From Frigoribacterium sp. PhB160 (GTDB taxonomy: Bacteria > Actinomycetota > Actinomycetes > Actinomycetales > Microbacteriaceae), in the NCBI RefSeq assembly GCF_003751785.1, contig NZ_RKIE01000002.1:558001-622000 (forward strand): a DNA stretch of 64,000 bases. Direction: 5' to 3'. A program made the position numbers and the translations under genes. Positions within the stretch are counted from its first letter, which is position 1; each line of letters opens with the position of its first letter. Positions 1-7,908 of the stretch are shown here, in pieces. The notes under the pieces were generated by a model. It was not told the origin of the DNA and did no database searches. It saw only the letters and a program-made list of their open reading frames with translations.

Positions 1-1213
1 CGTCGGGCAGCACGTGGTCGAGGACGTCGTCGATGGTCACCACCCCGACGAGCCGGTGGGCCGCGTCGACCACGGGCACCGAGACGAGGTTGTAGGTCGC
101 CATGACCCGCGTCACCTCGAGGGCCGTGGCGTCGACCCGGACGGGCTCGAGCTGCTGGTCGAGCAGCGTGCCGAGGCGCTCGTTCGGCGGGTAGCGGAGC
201 ATCCGCTGGAAGTGCACCATCCCGAGGAAGCGCCCGGTGGGCGGCTCGTACGGCGGCAGCACGACGCAGACCGCGGCCCCGAGGGCGGGCGCCAGCTCGT
301 GACGGCGGATGAGCGCGAGGCCCTCCGCGACCGTGGCGTCGGCCGACACGATCACCGGCTCGGTCGTCATGAGGCCGCCCGCGGTGTCGGGGTCGAAGCT
401 GAGCAGCATGCGCACGTCGTCGGCCTCGTCGGGCTCCATCAGCGTGAGCAGCTCCTCCTTCCGCTCGTCGCCGAGCTGCGACATGAGGTCGGCGGCGTCG
501 TCGGGCTGCATCTGGTCGAGCACGCCGGCGGCGCGGTGGTCGTCGAGGCCGCCGAAGATCTCGACCTGCTCGTTCTCGGGCAGCTCCTCCAGCACGTCGG
601 CGAGGCGGTCGTCGGAGAGCTCGGAGGCGACCTCGAGGCGCCGCTCGGGCGTGAGGTCGAGGAGGGTGTTGGCGAGGTCGGCGGGCAGGAGGTCGGAGTA
701 CGCGGCGATCAGGTGCTCGGCGCTCTGTGCCTCGCCGGGCTCGGCGTCCTCCGTCACCTCGTCCCAGGACGCGAAGGCGGTGGGGCCCTTGCCGAACGGG
801 GAGGGCGTCGCCTTCGGCTTGCGGAGGAAGAGCTGTCCGATCTCCCAGTCGCCCTCGGACACCTCGTCGATGGCGACGTCCTCGATGGTGGCCTGGACCC
901 CGTCGCGCCGGATCGACACGCGTCGGCCGAGCAGCTCGGCGATGACCCGGGTCTCGCCGCCGCGCTGCTCGAAGCGGCGCAGCGTGATGACGCCGTTGGT
1001 GATGATCTGGCCCGACCCGATGCTCGTCACGCGACCGATGCCGACGAAGACGCGCCGCTTGCCCGGCACCTCCACGATCAGGCCGACGACCCGGGGCGAG
1101 CCCGAGCCGCGGTACACGACGAGCACGTCGCGCACCTTGCCCACCTTGTCGCCGGCGGGGTCGAAGACGGAGCACCCGGCGAGACGGGCGACGAAGACTC
1201 TGGTGGCGCTCAC
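1..1213 (-). CDS. PRC-barrel / MgtE N-terminal / CBS domain protein (partial, C-terminus off the window)
   Basis: The reading frame enters from the left edge, so only the first ~404 residues are visible. The N-terminus is a PRC-barrel-like domain (about residues 5-75). It is followed by an MgtE_N superhelical domain and the start of CBS domains, with the hallmark DPDTAGGLMTTEPV near residue 275. No membrane segment occurs in the visible part, so this resembles the soluble MgtE-N/CBS proteins of Actinobacteria rather than a complete Mg2+ channel. Those proteins are named as Mg2+ transporters by domain only; a Mg2+ or nucleotide sensing role is inference. The GTG start at 1213 is chosen because a TAGATT hexamer lies 6 nt upstream and there is no ribosome binding site. 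It is divergent from the stress-like gene at 1263. Confidence 0.85.
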   Translation of the reverse strand, partial: MSATRVFVARLAGCSVFDPAGDKVGKVRDVLVVYRGSGSPRVVGLIVEVPGKRRVFVGIGRVTSIGSGQIITNGVITLRRFEQRGGETRVIAELLGRRVSIRRDGVQATIEDVAIDEVSEGDWEIGQLFLRKPKATPSPFGKGPTAFASWDEVTEDAEPGEAQSAEHLIAAYSDLLPADLANTLLDLTPERRLEVASELSDDRLADVLEELPENEQVEIFGGLDDHRAAGVLDQMQPDDAADLMSQLGDERKEELLTLMEPDEADDVRMLLSFDPDTAGGLMTTEPVIVSADATVAEGLALIRRHELAPALGAAVCVVLPPYEPPTGRFLGMVHFQRMLRYPPNERLGTLLDQQLEPVRVDATALEVTRVMATYNLVSVPVVDAAHRLVGVVTIDDVLDHVLPD

Positions 1214-1219
1214 GGGTCC

Positions 1220-1225
1220 AATCTA
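1220..1225 (-). promoter_or_regulatory. -10 element TAGATT, leaderless promoter of the MgtE-N/CBS gene
   Basis: TAGATT on the minus strand ends 6 nt before the GTG at 1213. Transcription would begin at or next to the start codon. Confidence 0.55.
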
Positions 1226-1262
1226 TTCGCTCCGCGCCGGGCAGCCGTGATTCAATCCAGGC

Positions 1263-1772
1263 ATGACCGACCCGAGGCCGCTGGGCCGCCGCACCCCGCT
1301 GGTCCCGACGCTGCCGAAGGGCGACGTGCTCGGCACCTACGAGACGTACCCGGCCGCCCAGGCGGTCGTCGAGCGCCTCTCGCACGCCGAGTTCCCGATC
1401 AAGCAGCTCGCCATCATCGGCAACGAGCTGACGACGGTCGAGCGCGTCACGGGCCGGCTGACCTACGGCCGCGCCGCGCTCGCCGGCGCCGTCACCGGGC
1501 TCTGGATCGGCGTCTTCCTCGGCCTCGTCATGCTGCTCTTCTCGCCGACGACGGCGACGGTCACGACCCTGCTGGCCGCCGCCTTCATCGGCGCGGGCTT
1601 CGGCATGCTCTACGGCGTCGCCAGCTTCGCCATCAGCCGGCGTCGGCGCGACTTCACCTCGACGCACCAGGTGCTCGCCCGCAGCTACCAGATCGTCGTC
1701 GACCCGGGCCTGGCGCACCGCGCGCAGGAGATCCTCGCGCGACCGGACGAGCGCCCCGGCGTCCGTCGCTGA
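1263..1772 (+). CDS. General stress protein 17M-like membrane protein
   Basis: A 169-residue protein that opens with the glycine-zipper stress-protein fold typical of the YflT / general stress protein 17M family: GTYETYPAAQAVVERLS (about residues 24-40), then FPIKQLAIIGNEL. A long hydrophobic stretch follows (about residues 75-125) that likely forms two membrane segments, ending in a basic tail (RRRRDF). Function is unknown; the family name comes from Bacillus stress regulons. It stands alone, divergent from the MgtE-N/CBS gene and 76 nt before the copper operon. No clear Shine-Dalgarno sequence precedes the ATG. Confidence 0.75.
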   Translation: MTDPRPLGRRTPLVPTLPKGDVLGTYETYPAAQAVVERLSHAEFPIKQLAIIGNELTTVERVTGRLTYGRAALAGAVTGLWIGVFLGLVMLLFSPTTATVTTLLAAAFIGAGFGMLYGVASFAISRRRRDFTSTHQVLARSYQIVVDPGLAHRAQEILARPDERPGVRR

Positions 1773-1786
1773 CCTCGCCGCCGCGT

Positions 1787-1792
1787 ATCCTG
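1787..1792 (+). promoter_or_regulatory. Putative -10 element TATCCT before the copper operon
   Basis: TATCCT lies in the 76-nt gap after the stress-protein gene, about 56 nt upstream of the ATG at 1849. It would give a leader carrying GAGAGA as ribosome binding site. Confidence 0.35.
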
Positions 1793-1848
1793 GAGGCCCG
1801 CCCTCGCGTCCGCGACGGGCGCCCACGCCCCCGACCGAGAGACGCCCG

Positions 1849-2469
1849 ATGGCTCCCCGATGGACGCGGTTCCTCCGCGGCTGGCTCACCGCCGGCTTCT
1901 CCGTCGTCGTCGCCGCGACCTCGCACGTGGCGGGCGGCGGGGCCGCGCCGGGGCTCCTCGGCGTCGTGCTGGCCCTGGCCGTCGCCGTGCCCGTCAGCGT
2001 CGCGCTCGCCGGCCGTCGGGTCCGGCTCGCCGGGCTGATCCCGTCCGTCGCCGTCAGCCAGCTGGCCTTCCACCTCCTCTTCTCGCTCGGCGCGGCGTCG
2101 TCGGCCGGGCACGCCTCGGCGTCGGGCGGCCACCACACCCCGCTCGTCGTCTCGGTCGCCGGCGGCGCTACCGGCGCGGCGGGCACCGGGATCGACGCCA
2201 TGGCCATGTCCGCCGGCCTCATGTGGGCCGCGCACGCCCTCGCCGCCGTCCTGACCGTCGTCGGCATCCGCTGGGGCGCCGCCTGCCTCGAGCGCCTCCT
2301 CCGCCTGGCAGCCCGCAGGCTCGCCGTCGTGCGGCTGCTGCTCGGCGCCGCGCTCCGTCCCGCCCCGGAGGCGCGGGTGCGGTCGATCCGGTCCGTCCCG
2401 TCCCTCGCCCCCACGCCCCTCCGCTTCCTCACCGCCCGCCCCCGCCGCGGTCCGCCCCGCCTCGTCTGA
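1849..2469 (+). CDS. Hypothetical multi-pass membrane protein, first gene of the copper operon
   Basis: A 206-residue protein with about four or five hydrophobic segments: residues ~10-35, 38-60, 65-85, 100-120 and 125-145. A short His-bearing loop, GHASASGGHHT (about residues 85-95), and the later segment SAGLMWAAHAL could bind metal, but that is inference. The basic C-terminal tail (after ~residue 185) looks cytoplasmic. It sits upstream of YcnI and CopC in the same orientation, a position often held by small membrane proteins in actinobacterial copper loci. I do not recognise a named family. The ATG is preceded by GAGAGA about 7 nt upstream. Confidence 0.6.
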   Translation: MAPRWTRFLRGWLTAGFSVVVAATSHVAGGGAAPGLLGVVLALAVAVPVSVALAGRRVRLAGLIPSVAVSQLAFHLLFSLGAASSAGHASASGGHHTPLVVSVAGGATGAAGTGIDAMAMSAGLMWAAHALAAVLTVVGIRWGAACLERLLRLAARRLAVVRLLLGAALRPAPEARVRSIRSVPSLAPTPLRFLTARPRRGPPRLV

Positions 2470-2581
2470 TCCCGCACCGCCGTCGACCCCGCCCGGGCTC
2501 GACGGAGCAGCGCCCCGCCCCCGGGGCCCGCTGCCGACCAGACGACCCGGCCGCCGCCGCGCGGCCGAGACAGGACACACC

Positions 2582-3352
2582 GTGAACCGCACCACCTCCG
2601 TCGCCGCCCGCTCCGCCGCGGCGCTCGGCGCCGCCGCGCTCCTCGTGATCGCCGCCCCCCTGGCCGCCTCCGCCCACGTCCGGGTCGACCCGGGCCAGGC
2701 CGAGGCCGGCTCGTACACGACGCTCACCTTCAAGGTTCCGACCGAGTCGGCGACCGCCGGCACCGTCGGGCTCGTCGTCGACCTGCCGACCGACACGCCC
2801 TTCACCTCGGTGACCTACGAGCCCCTGCCCGGCTGGACGACCGAGGTCACCACCTCGACGCTGCCCGAGCCCGTCGACGTGGGAGGGTCGACGATCACGG
2901 AGGCGCCGACGAGCGTCACCTGGACCGCCGACGAGGGCACCGAGGTCGCCCCGGGCGAGTTCCAGCGCTTCGTCATCTCCGCGGGCGCCGTGCCCGACAC
3001 CGGATCGATCCTCCTGCCCGCCCACCAGCGCTACTCCGACGGCTCGGTCGTCGACTGGGACGAGGAGACCCCCGCCTCGGGCGAGGAGCCGGAGCACCCC
3101 GCGCCCACGCTCTACGTGAACGACGAGGCGCCGAGCGACTCGCACGCCGGCCACGACTCGTCCGCGGACGCCGCGACCGTCTCCGACTCGTCCGCGTCGG
3201 GCACGGAGGGCTCCGGCTCGGCCACCGGCACCGTGGGCCTCGCCTTCGGCATCGGCGGCCTCGCGCTCGGCGCCCTGGCGCTCGTCGTGAGCGTCGTCGC
3301 GCTGACGCGCCGCCCGCGCCCCGCGGCCGACCGCACGGGTGCGCGTCGATGA
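2582..3352 (+). CDS. YcnI-family copper-binding protein (DUF1775)
   Basis: A 256-residue exported protein. A signal peptide (residues 1-31, ending ASA) leaves His32 as the first mature residue. The mature start HVRVDPGQAEAGSYTTLTF and the PGWTTEV segment match the YcnI domain, in which the N-terminal His and a nearby Trp take part in copper(II) binding. A low-complexity Ser/Ala/Asp linker with a GHDSSAD patch follows. A C-terminal membrane helix (about residues 215-240) with a basic stop anchors the protein on the outer face of the membrane. The GTG start has AGGA 8 nt upstream. It overlaps the next gene, a CopC homologue, by 4 nt (ATGA), the usual YcnI-CopC pairing for copper acquisition or homeostasis. 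Confidence 0.88.
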   Translation: MNRTTSVAARSAAALGAAALLVIAAPLAASAHVRVDPGQAEAGSYTTLTFKVPTESATAGTVGLVVDLPTDTPFTSVTYEPLPGWTTEVTTSTLPEPVDVGGSTITEAPTSVTWTADEGTEVAPGEFQRFVISAGAVPDTGSILLPAHQRYSDGSVVDWDEETPASGEEPEHPAPTLYVNDEAPSDSHAGHDSSADAATVSDSSASGTEGSGSATGTVGLAFGIGGLALGALALVVSVVALTRRPRPAADRTGARR

Positions 3353-4116
3353 CCCGCGCCTCCTCGTCCCGCCCCTCGCGCCGCACCGTCGGCGCGGGCC
3401 TCGGCGTGCTCGTCGGCACGGCCGCGCTCGTCGGCCTCGGGCCGGTCGGCGCGGCGTCGGCCCACGACTACGTCGTCAGCAGCGACCCCGCCCAGGGGTC
3501 GACGCTGACGCAGCCGCTCTCGACGGCGAGCATCACGTTCAACGACGTCATCCTCGACCTGTCGGGCACCGGGTCGTCGAACGTGCTCGAGGTGACCGAC
3601 GCCGCCGGCCTGCACTACGAGGACGGCTGCTCGACCACCGCGGGCCCGACGCTCACGACGGGCGTCGCGCTCGGGGCGCCCGGTGCGTACACGATGACGT
3701 ACCAGGCGGTCTCGGCCGACGGGCACACCGTCTCGGACGCCCTGGCCTTCACGTACGAGCCGGCCGACGGCACCGCGGCGGCCGAGGGCGCCGCGACCCG
3801 GCCGACCTGCGACCCGTCGAGCGGGGCCCCGGGCGCCGACCCGTCGAGCAGCGCCGGAGGCGCGTCGAGCGACGCCCCGTCCGCCGACGCCACCGAGGCG
3901 TCCCCGGCCCCCGCCGCGGGGTCGACGTCGACCGCGGCTGCCTCGCCCGCGGGCGACGCGCCCGCCGACGGCGACGACGCGAACATCCCGGTGATCATCG
4001 GGATCGGCGTCGGCATCGTGGGCCTGGCCGTCATCGCGATCGTGGTCGTGCTGCTGACCAGCCGATCGCGTCGGGAGGCCGCGGCGGCGCCGCCCGAGGA
4101 GCTCGACGAGCCGTAG
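3349..4116 (+). CDS. CopC/YobA-domain copper protein
   Basis: A 255-residue exported protein. The N-terminus carries SRRTV followed by a hydrophobic core, so Tat export is possible. Cleavage after AASA (residue 38) would expose His39, the N-terminal copper ligand of CopC proteins. The CopC beta-sandwich follows: HDYVVSSDPAQGSTL at its start and the conserved VSADGHTVSDALAF (about residues 120-133), which supplies the Asp/His ligands. A Ser/Ala/Asp-rich linker leads to one C-terminal membrane helix (about residues 208-235). Translation is probably coupled to ycnI through the ATGA overlap. A strong hairpin 35 nt downstream ends the operon. No CopD-type permease is fused or adjacent. Confidence 0.87.
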   Translation: MTRASSSRPSRRTVGAGLGVLVGTAALVGLGPVGAASAHDYVVSSDPAQGSTLTQPLSTASITFNDVILDLSGTGSSNVLEVTDAAGLHYEDGCSTTAGPTLTTGVALGAPGAYTMTYQAVSADGHTVSDALAFTYEPADGTAAAEGAATRPTCDPSSGAPGADPSSSAGGASSDAPSADATEASPAPAAGSTSTAAASPAGDAPADGDDANIPVIIGIGVGIVGLAVIAIVVVLLTSRSRREAAAAPPEELDEP

Positions 4117-4151
4117 GGACTCGCCGGGCCCGACGGGCTCACCGCACGACC

Positions 4152-4195
4152 GAGGGCCCCGGCCGTCTCCCCGAGGGGAGGCGGCCGGGGCCCTC
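4152..4195. terminator. Bidirectional intrinsic hairpin between copC and the M24 peptidase
   Basis: Inverted repeat GAGGGCCCCGGCCG...CGGCCGGGGCCCTC with further pairing (TCTCC/GGGGA) inside. It lies between two converging genes and serves both strands. No T-tract follows, as is usual in this genome. Confidence 0.75.
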
Positions 4196-4236
4196 GTCGT
4201 CGTGCCGCCGTGGGGGCGGGTCGTCGAGCCCGTGGG

Positions 4237-5712
4237 TCAGCGGCGGGCCAGCCAGGCCTCGACCTCGGCGGTGGTGCGGGGGATGCCCACCGAGAGGTTC
4301 TCCGCGCCGTCGGCCGTCACCAGGACGTCGTCCTCGATGCGGACCCCGACGCCGCGGAACTCCTCCGGCACGGTCAGGTCGTCGGACTGGAAGTACAGGC
4401 CCGGCTCGATCGTGAACACCATGCCCGGCTCGAGGAGGCCGTCGAGGTAGAGGTCGCGACGGGCCGCGGCGCAGTCGTGCACGTCGATGCCGAGGTGGTG
4501 GCTCGTGCCGTGCACCATGTAGCGGCGGTGCCACTGCGCGTCGGGCTCGAGCGACTCCGCCGCCGTGCCGGGCAGGAAGCCCCACTCGGCCGTGCGCTCG
4601 GCGATGACGCGCATGGCGGTCGCGTGCACCTCGCGGAACGCGATGCCGGGCCGCACGACGGCGAAGGCCGCGTCGGCCGCCTCGAGGACGGCCTCGTAGA
4701 CGAGTCGCTGCACGTCGGTGAAGCGGCCCGAGACCGGCAGGGTACGGGTGATGTCGGCGGTGTACAGGCTCTCGAGCTCGATGCCCGCGTCGACGAGGAT
4801 GAGGTCGCCGGGGGCGACGACGCCGTCGTTGCGGGTCCAGTGCAGCACGCAGGCGTGGTCGCCCGACGCGGCGATGGTGTCGTAGCCGACCGTGTTGCCG
4901 TCGGCCCGGGCACGACGGTTGAAGGTGCCCTCGACGAGTCGCTCGCCGCGCTCGTGCGCGACGATCTCGTCGAGGTCGGCGACGACGTCGTCGAAGCCCC
5001 GGCCCGTGGCGTCGACGGCCCGGCGCATCTGCGCGACCTCGTAGGCGTCCTTGACGAGCCGCAGCTCGCTGAGGTCGCGGGCCAGGTCGTCGCCGCGCTC
5101 GGCGCGCTCGGCCACGACGGACGCGGGCTCGGACGCGGTGACCTCGTCGAGGCGGCGGGTCAGCTCGGCGTCGGCGTCGCGGACCACCAGCGTGTCGCCG
5201 TCGGCCCCGGCCACCACGGCCTCGAGGTCGGCCAGGTCGCGGGTGGCGAGGCCGAGGTCGGCGCCGACCTGGGCGAGGGTCGGCCGCGGGCCGATCCAGA
5301 ACTCGCCGATCTCGGGGTTCGCGTAGAACTCGTCGCTGTCGCGGCCCGCGCTCGCCCGGAAGTAGAGGGTCGCCTCGTGGCCGTCGCCGGACGGCTCGAG
5401 CACGAGCACCGAGCCGGGCACCGTGTCCGAGCCCCAGCCGGTGAGGTGGGAGAACGCGGAGTGGGCGCGGAACGGGAAGTCGCAGTCGTTCGAGCGGACC
5501 TTCGCCTGGCCCGCGGGCACGACGAGGCGGCGTCCCGTGTGCAGGGCGGAGAGGCGGGCGCGACGGTCGGCGGCGAAGGGCGCCTGCTCGCGAGCCTCGG
5601 GCAGCGTCTCGGGGCGCTCGGCCCAGCCGGACGAGATGTAGTCCTTGAAGGTGTCCGACCCGGGGGTGGTGGATCGGTTCGTGGTCGCGCGCGGTGCCGT
5701 CTGTTCAGCCAT
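4237..5712 (-). CDS. pepP: Aminopeptidase P family (M24B) Xaa-Pro peptidase
   Basis: A 491-residue cytosolic metallopeptidase that removes an N-terminal residue linked to proline. The N-terminal AMP_N domain (about residues 30-180) includes SDCDFPFR-like strands and a tract typical of long PepP proteins. The C-terminal creatinase fold carries the five metal ligands: Asp in LILVDAGIE, Asp in TADITRTLPV, His in HGTSHHLGIDVHD, Glu in FTIEPGLYF and Glu in GVRIEDDVLV. I chose the ATG at 5712 rather than the one at 5721 because a GACAAT -10-like hexamer lies 7 nt upstream of it. It converges with copC at a shared terminator. Confidence 0.9.
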   Translation of the reverse strand: MAEQTAPRATTNRSTTPGSDTFKDYISSGWAERPETLPEAREQAPFAADRRARLSALHTGRRLVVPAGQAKVRSNDCDFPFRAHSAFSHLTGWGSDTVPGSVLVLEPSGDGHEATLYFRASAGRDSDEFYANPEIGEFWIGPRPTLAQVGADLGLATRDLADLEAVVAGADGDTLVVRDADAELTRRLDEVTASEPASVVAERAERGDDLARDLSELRLVKDAYEVAQMRRAVDATGRGFDDVVADLDEIVAHERGERLVEGTFNRRARADGNTVGYDTIAASGDHACVLHWTRNDGVVAPGDLILVDAGIELESLYTADITRTLPVSGRFTDVQRLVYEAVLEAADAAFAVVRPGIAFREVHATAMRVIAERTAEWGFLPGTAAESLEPDAQWHRRYMVHGTSHHLGIDVHDCAAARRDLYLDGLLEPGMVFTIEPGLYFQSDDLTVPEEFRGVGVRIEDDVLVTADGAENLSVGIPRTTAEVEAWLARR

Positions 5713-5771
5713 GGCGACCATTGTCCCCTGAACGGCGGTGCGCCTCCACCCGGGTCGGCGGGGCGGGCGGT

Positions 5772-5795
5772 CGAGCCGGGCGGCGGGCCGGCTCG
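5772..5795. terminator. Hairpin downstream of the EEP phosphatase gene
   Basis: CGAGCCGG / CCGGCTCG, 8 bp stem with an 8-nt loop, placed 6 nt beyond the minus-strand stop at 5801. Confidence 0.5.
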
Positions 5796-5800
5796 GCGGG

Positions 5801-6829
5801 TCAGGCGCCGGTCGGGCTCAGCTGCGCGACGACCGGGCGGTGGTCGCTGCCGGCCTCGTCGTGGTCGGTGACGACGCGGAAGCCCGTGGGCAGCCACTGG
5901 CGGGTGGCCATCACGTGGTCGATGGTGGTGCCGAGCAGCGGGGGCAGGTCGGTCGGCCAGGTGCCGACTCCGCCGTTGGCCGTCGCCACCGCGGCGTCGC
6001 GGCAGCGGCCGAGGGCGCCCCCGGCGCGGCCCATGTCGGCCATGTGGTCGAGCGTCGCGTTGAAGTCGCCGGCCATGATCACGTCGCCCGTGCGGCAGGC
6101 GTCGGCGAGGTAGCCGAGGCCGTCGCGCCACTCGTCCATGTCGGCCCGCACGGGCGCGGCGGGGTGCGCCGCGATGAAGGTGGGACCCGTGCCCGAGACC
6201 GGGGTGGCGACGAGCGACGGCATCGCCGGGGTCGTCTCGACGGCGGCGCCGGCCTCGTCGCGCGCGACGGTGTACTCGCCGAGGGCCGTCGAGACGAGCA
6301 TCGACGTCGGCTTCGACGTGGGCACGTCGTCGTAGGTGACGGTGAACCGCGCCATGGGCAGGCCGGCGACGCCCATCGCGTCGGCCACGGCCTGGGCGAC
6401 GACGTCGTCCGTCTCGGGGAGGCTGACCACCTCGGCGCCCTCCGCGACCGCGAGCTCGGCGATGGCGGCCGCGCCGGGGGCTCCGCCGAGGGTGTTCCAC
6501 GACAGGACCGTGACGTCGCCGGGCGAGGCCTCGACGAACGCGTCGCGCCCGAGGCCCCGGGCGCCGACGACGCCGCCCGACACGGCGCCGAAGACGAGCA
6601 GCAGCACCGCGATCGAGGCGGCGAGCGAGCGCACCGGCCGGGCCACGAGCCCGACGACGAAGAGCACGACTGCCAGGCCGACGGCCACCACGGCGGCCGC
6701 GCCGCGGAACGAGACCAGCTGGGCGAGCGGCCACTCGCGCTCGAGGTCGAGCACCTGGGGCCAGAGCGCGAGCAGCAGCGCGGCGGCGACCGCGAGGACG
6801 AGGACGAGGGCGACGAGGCGACGGATCAT
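5801..6829 (-). CDS. Endonuclease/exonuclease/phosphatase (EEP) family membrane-anchored protein
   Basis: A 342-residue protein with three N-terminal hydrophobic segments (about residues 5-25, 38-60, 68-90) followed by an extracytoplasmic EEP domain. Catalytic landmarks are present: SWNTLG, SLPETDD (metal-binding Glu), IAAHPAAP, AGDFNATLDH (Asp/Asn), TTIDHVMATR and the terminal GSDHRPVV (Asp/His). Members of this fold cleave phosphodiester bonds in DNA, sphingomyelin or phosphoinositides; the substrate here cannot be read. The ATG at 6829 is preferred over the one at 6844: a TATGCT hexamer ends 10 nt before 6829, so an mRNA starting there would exclude the upstream ATG. It is divergent from the PHP gene. 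Confidence 0.85.
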   Translation of the reverse strand: MIRRLVALVLVLAVAAALLLALWPQVLDLEREWPLAQLVSFRGAAAVVAVGLAVVLFVVGLVARPVRSLAASIAVLLLVFGAVSGGVVGARGLGRDAFVEASPGDVTVLSWNTLGGAPGAAAIAELAVAEGAEVVSLPETDDVVAQAVADAMGVAGLPMARFTVTYDDVPTSKPTSMLVSTALGEYTVARDEAGAAVETTPAMPSLVATPVSGTGPTFIAAHPAAPVRADMDEWRDGLGYLADACRTGDVIMAGDFNATLDHMADMGRAGGALGRCRDAAVATANGGVGTWPTDLPPLLGTTIDHVMATRQWLPTGFRVVTDHDEAGSDHRPVVAQLSPTGA

Positions 6830-6901
6830 GGCTCGACCGAGCATAGGTGACGACCCCGGCCCGGCGGGTCGCCCGGCCGGGCCGCCTCGCGGTCGCCCGC
6901 C

Positions 6902-6907
6902 TACGAT
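6902..6907 (+). promoter_or_regulatory. -10 element TACGAT, leaderless promoter of the PHP gene
   Basis: TACGAT ends 6 nt before ATG 6914 and selects that codon over the GTG at 6911. Confidence 0.55.
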
Positions 6908-6913
6908 GGGGTG

Positions 6914-7768
6914 ATGCCGCACCGCCCGATCGACCTGCACGCCCACAGCAGCGTCTCCGACGGCACCGAGACCCCCGCCGAGCTGGTCGCGGCGGCCGCC
7001 GCCGCGGGTCTCGGCACCGTGGCGCTCACCGACCACGACTCGACGGCGGGCTGGGCCGAGGCGACGCGTGCCGTGGTCGGCACCGGGCTCACGCTCGTGC
7101 CCGGCATGGAGCTCAGCACGAGCCTCGGCATGAACAGCGTCCACATGCTCGGCTACCTCTTCGACCCGGCCGACCCCGAGCTCGTCGCCGAGACGGCCCG
7201 CCTGCGCGAGAGCCGCCTGCACCGCGCGGAGCGCATCGTCGAGCGCATCGCGGCCGACTACGACATCAGCTGGGCCGACGTGCTGGCCCAGTCGACGAAC
7301 GGGGCGACGCTCGGCCGCCCGCACATCGCCGACGCGCTCGTGGCCCGCGGGTTCGCCCCCGACCGCAGCGCGGCCTTCGCGGGGATCCTGCACTGGCGCT
7401 CGGGCTACTACGAACCGCACGAGGCGCCGAGCCCGATGCACGGCGTGCGCCTGATCCGCGCGGCCGGGGGGGTGCCCGTCATCGCGCACCCCGCGACGCG
7501 CGGGCGATCGACGAACATCCCCGAGCGGGCCTTCGACGAGCTCGTCGAGGCGGGCCTCATGGGCGTCGAGATCGCCCACCGCGAGAACACGGCCGCCGGC
7601 GCCGAGAAGCTCCGGCAGCTGGCCCGCCGCCACGACCTCATCGTCACGGGCTCGAGCGACTACCACGGAGAGGGCAAGCCGAACCGCCTCGGCGAGAACT
7701 CCACCGAGCCCGACCAGCTGGCGCGCATCGTCGAGGCCGCGACGGGCTGGGCCCCGGTCCGGGGCTGA
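6914..7768 (+). CDS. PHP-domain phosphoesterase (RNase AM / 3',5'-nucleotide bisphosphate phosphatase-like)
   Basis: A 284-residue protein with the polymerase-and-histidinol-phosphatase fold. Metal ligands are visible in IDLHAHSSVSDGTETP (HxH, D), TDHDS, PGMELS, a central HWRSGYY, VIAHPATR and the terminal TGSSDYHGEG. The family includes E. coli RnmA/YciV, which trims 5' ends of rRNA and hydrolyses 3'-phosphoadenosine 5'-phosphate. Sequence order and length (285 typical) agree with that subfamily. Expected to be cytosolic and manganese-dependent. It is monocistronic and converges with the DEAD-box helicase across a terminator hairpin. Confidence 0.85.
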   Translation: MPHRPIDLHAHSSVSDGTETPAELVAAAAAAGLGTVALTDHDSTAGWAEATRAVVGTGLTLVPGMELSTSLGMNSVHMLGYLFDPADPELVAETARLRESRLHRAERIVERIAADYDISWADVLAQSTNGATLGRPHIADALVARGFAPDRSAAFAGILHWRSGYYEPHEAPSPMHGVRLIRAAGGVPVIAHPATRGRSTNIPERAFDELVEAGLMGVEIAHRENTAAGAEKLRQLARRHDLIVTGSSDYHGEGKPNRLGENSTEPDQLARIVEAATGWAPVRG

Positions 7769-7835
7769 GCCCTCCCCGCCCGGGCGCCCGGTGCGTCGCC
7801 GGTGACGGGCCCCGGAGCGCGGGAGGCGTGACGCA

Positions 7836-7873
7836 GGGAGGCGCGGTGCAGGATCTCCCGCACCGCGCCTCCC
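7836..7873. terminator. Bidirectional hairpin carrying the GGGAGGCGCGG motif
   Basis: GGGAGGCGCGGTGC / GCACCGCGCCTCCC, a perfect 14-bp stem with a 10-nt loop, between two converging genes. A variant GGGAGGCGTG sits just before it (7821). The same motif recurs in other intergenic gaps of the window. Confidence 0.75.
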
Positions 7874-7908
7874 GCAGTCGTCCGCTCGTCGCCGAGCAGG
7901 CCGGGTCG

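Noticed and set aside
14-2038. Plus-strand frame of ~670 codons across the left end
   Set aside because: Opposite strand of the MgtE-N/CBS gene, then out of frame with the stress-protein gene; no domain.
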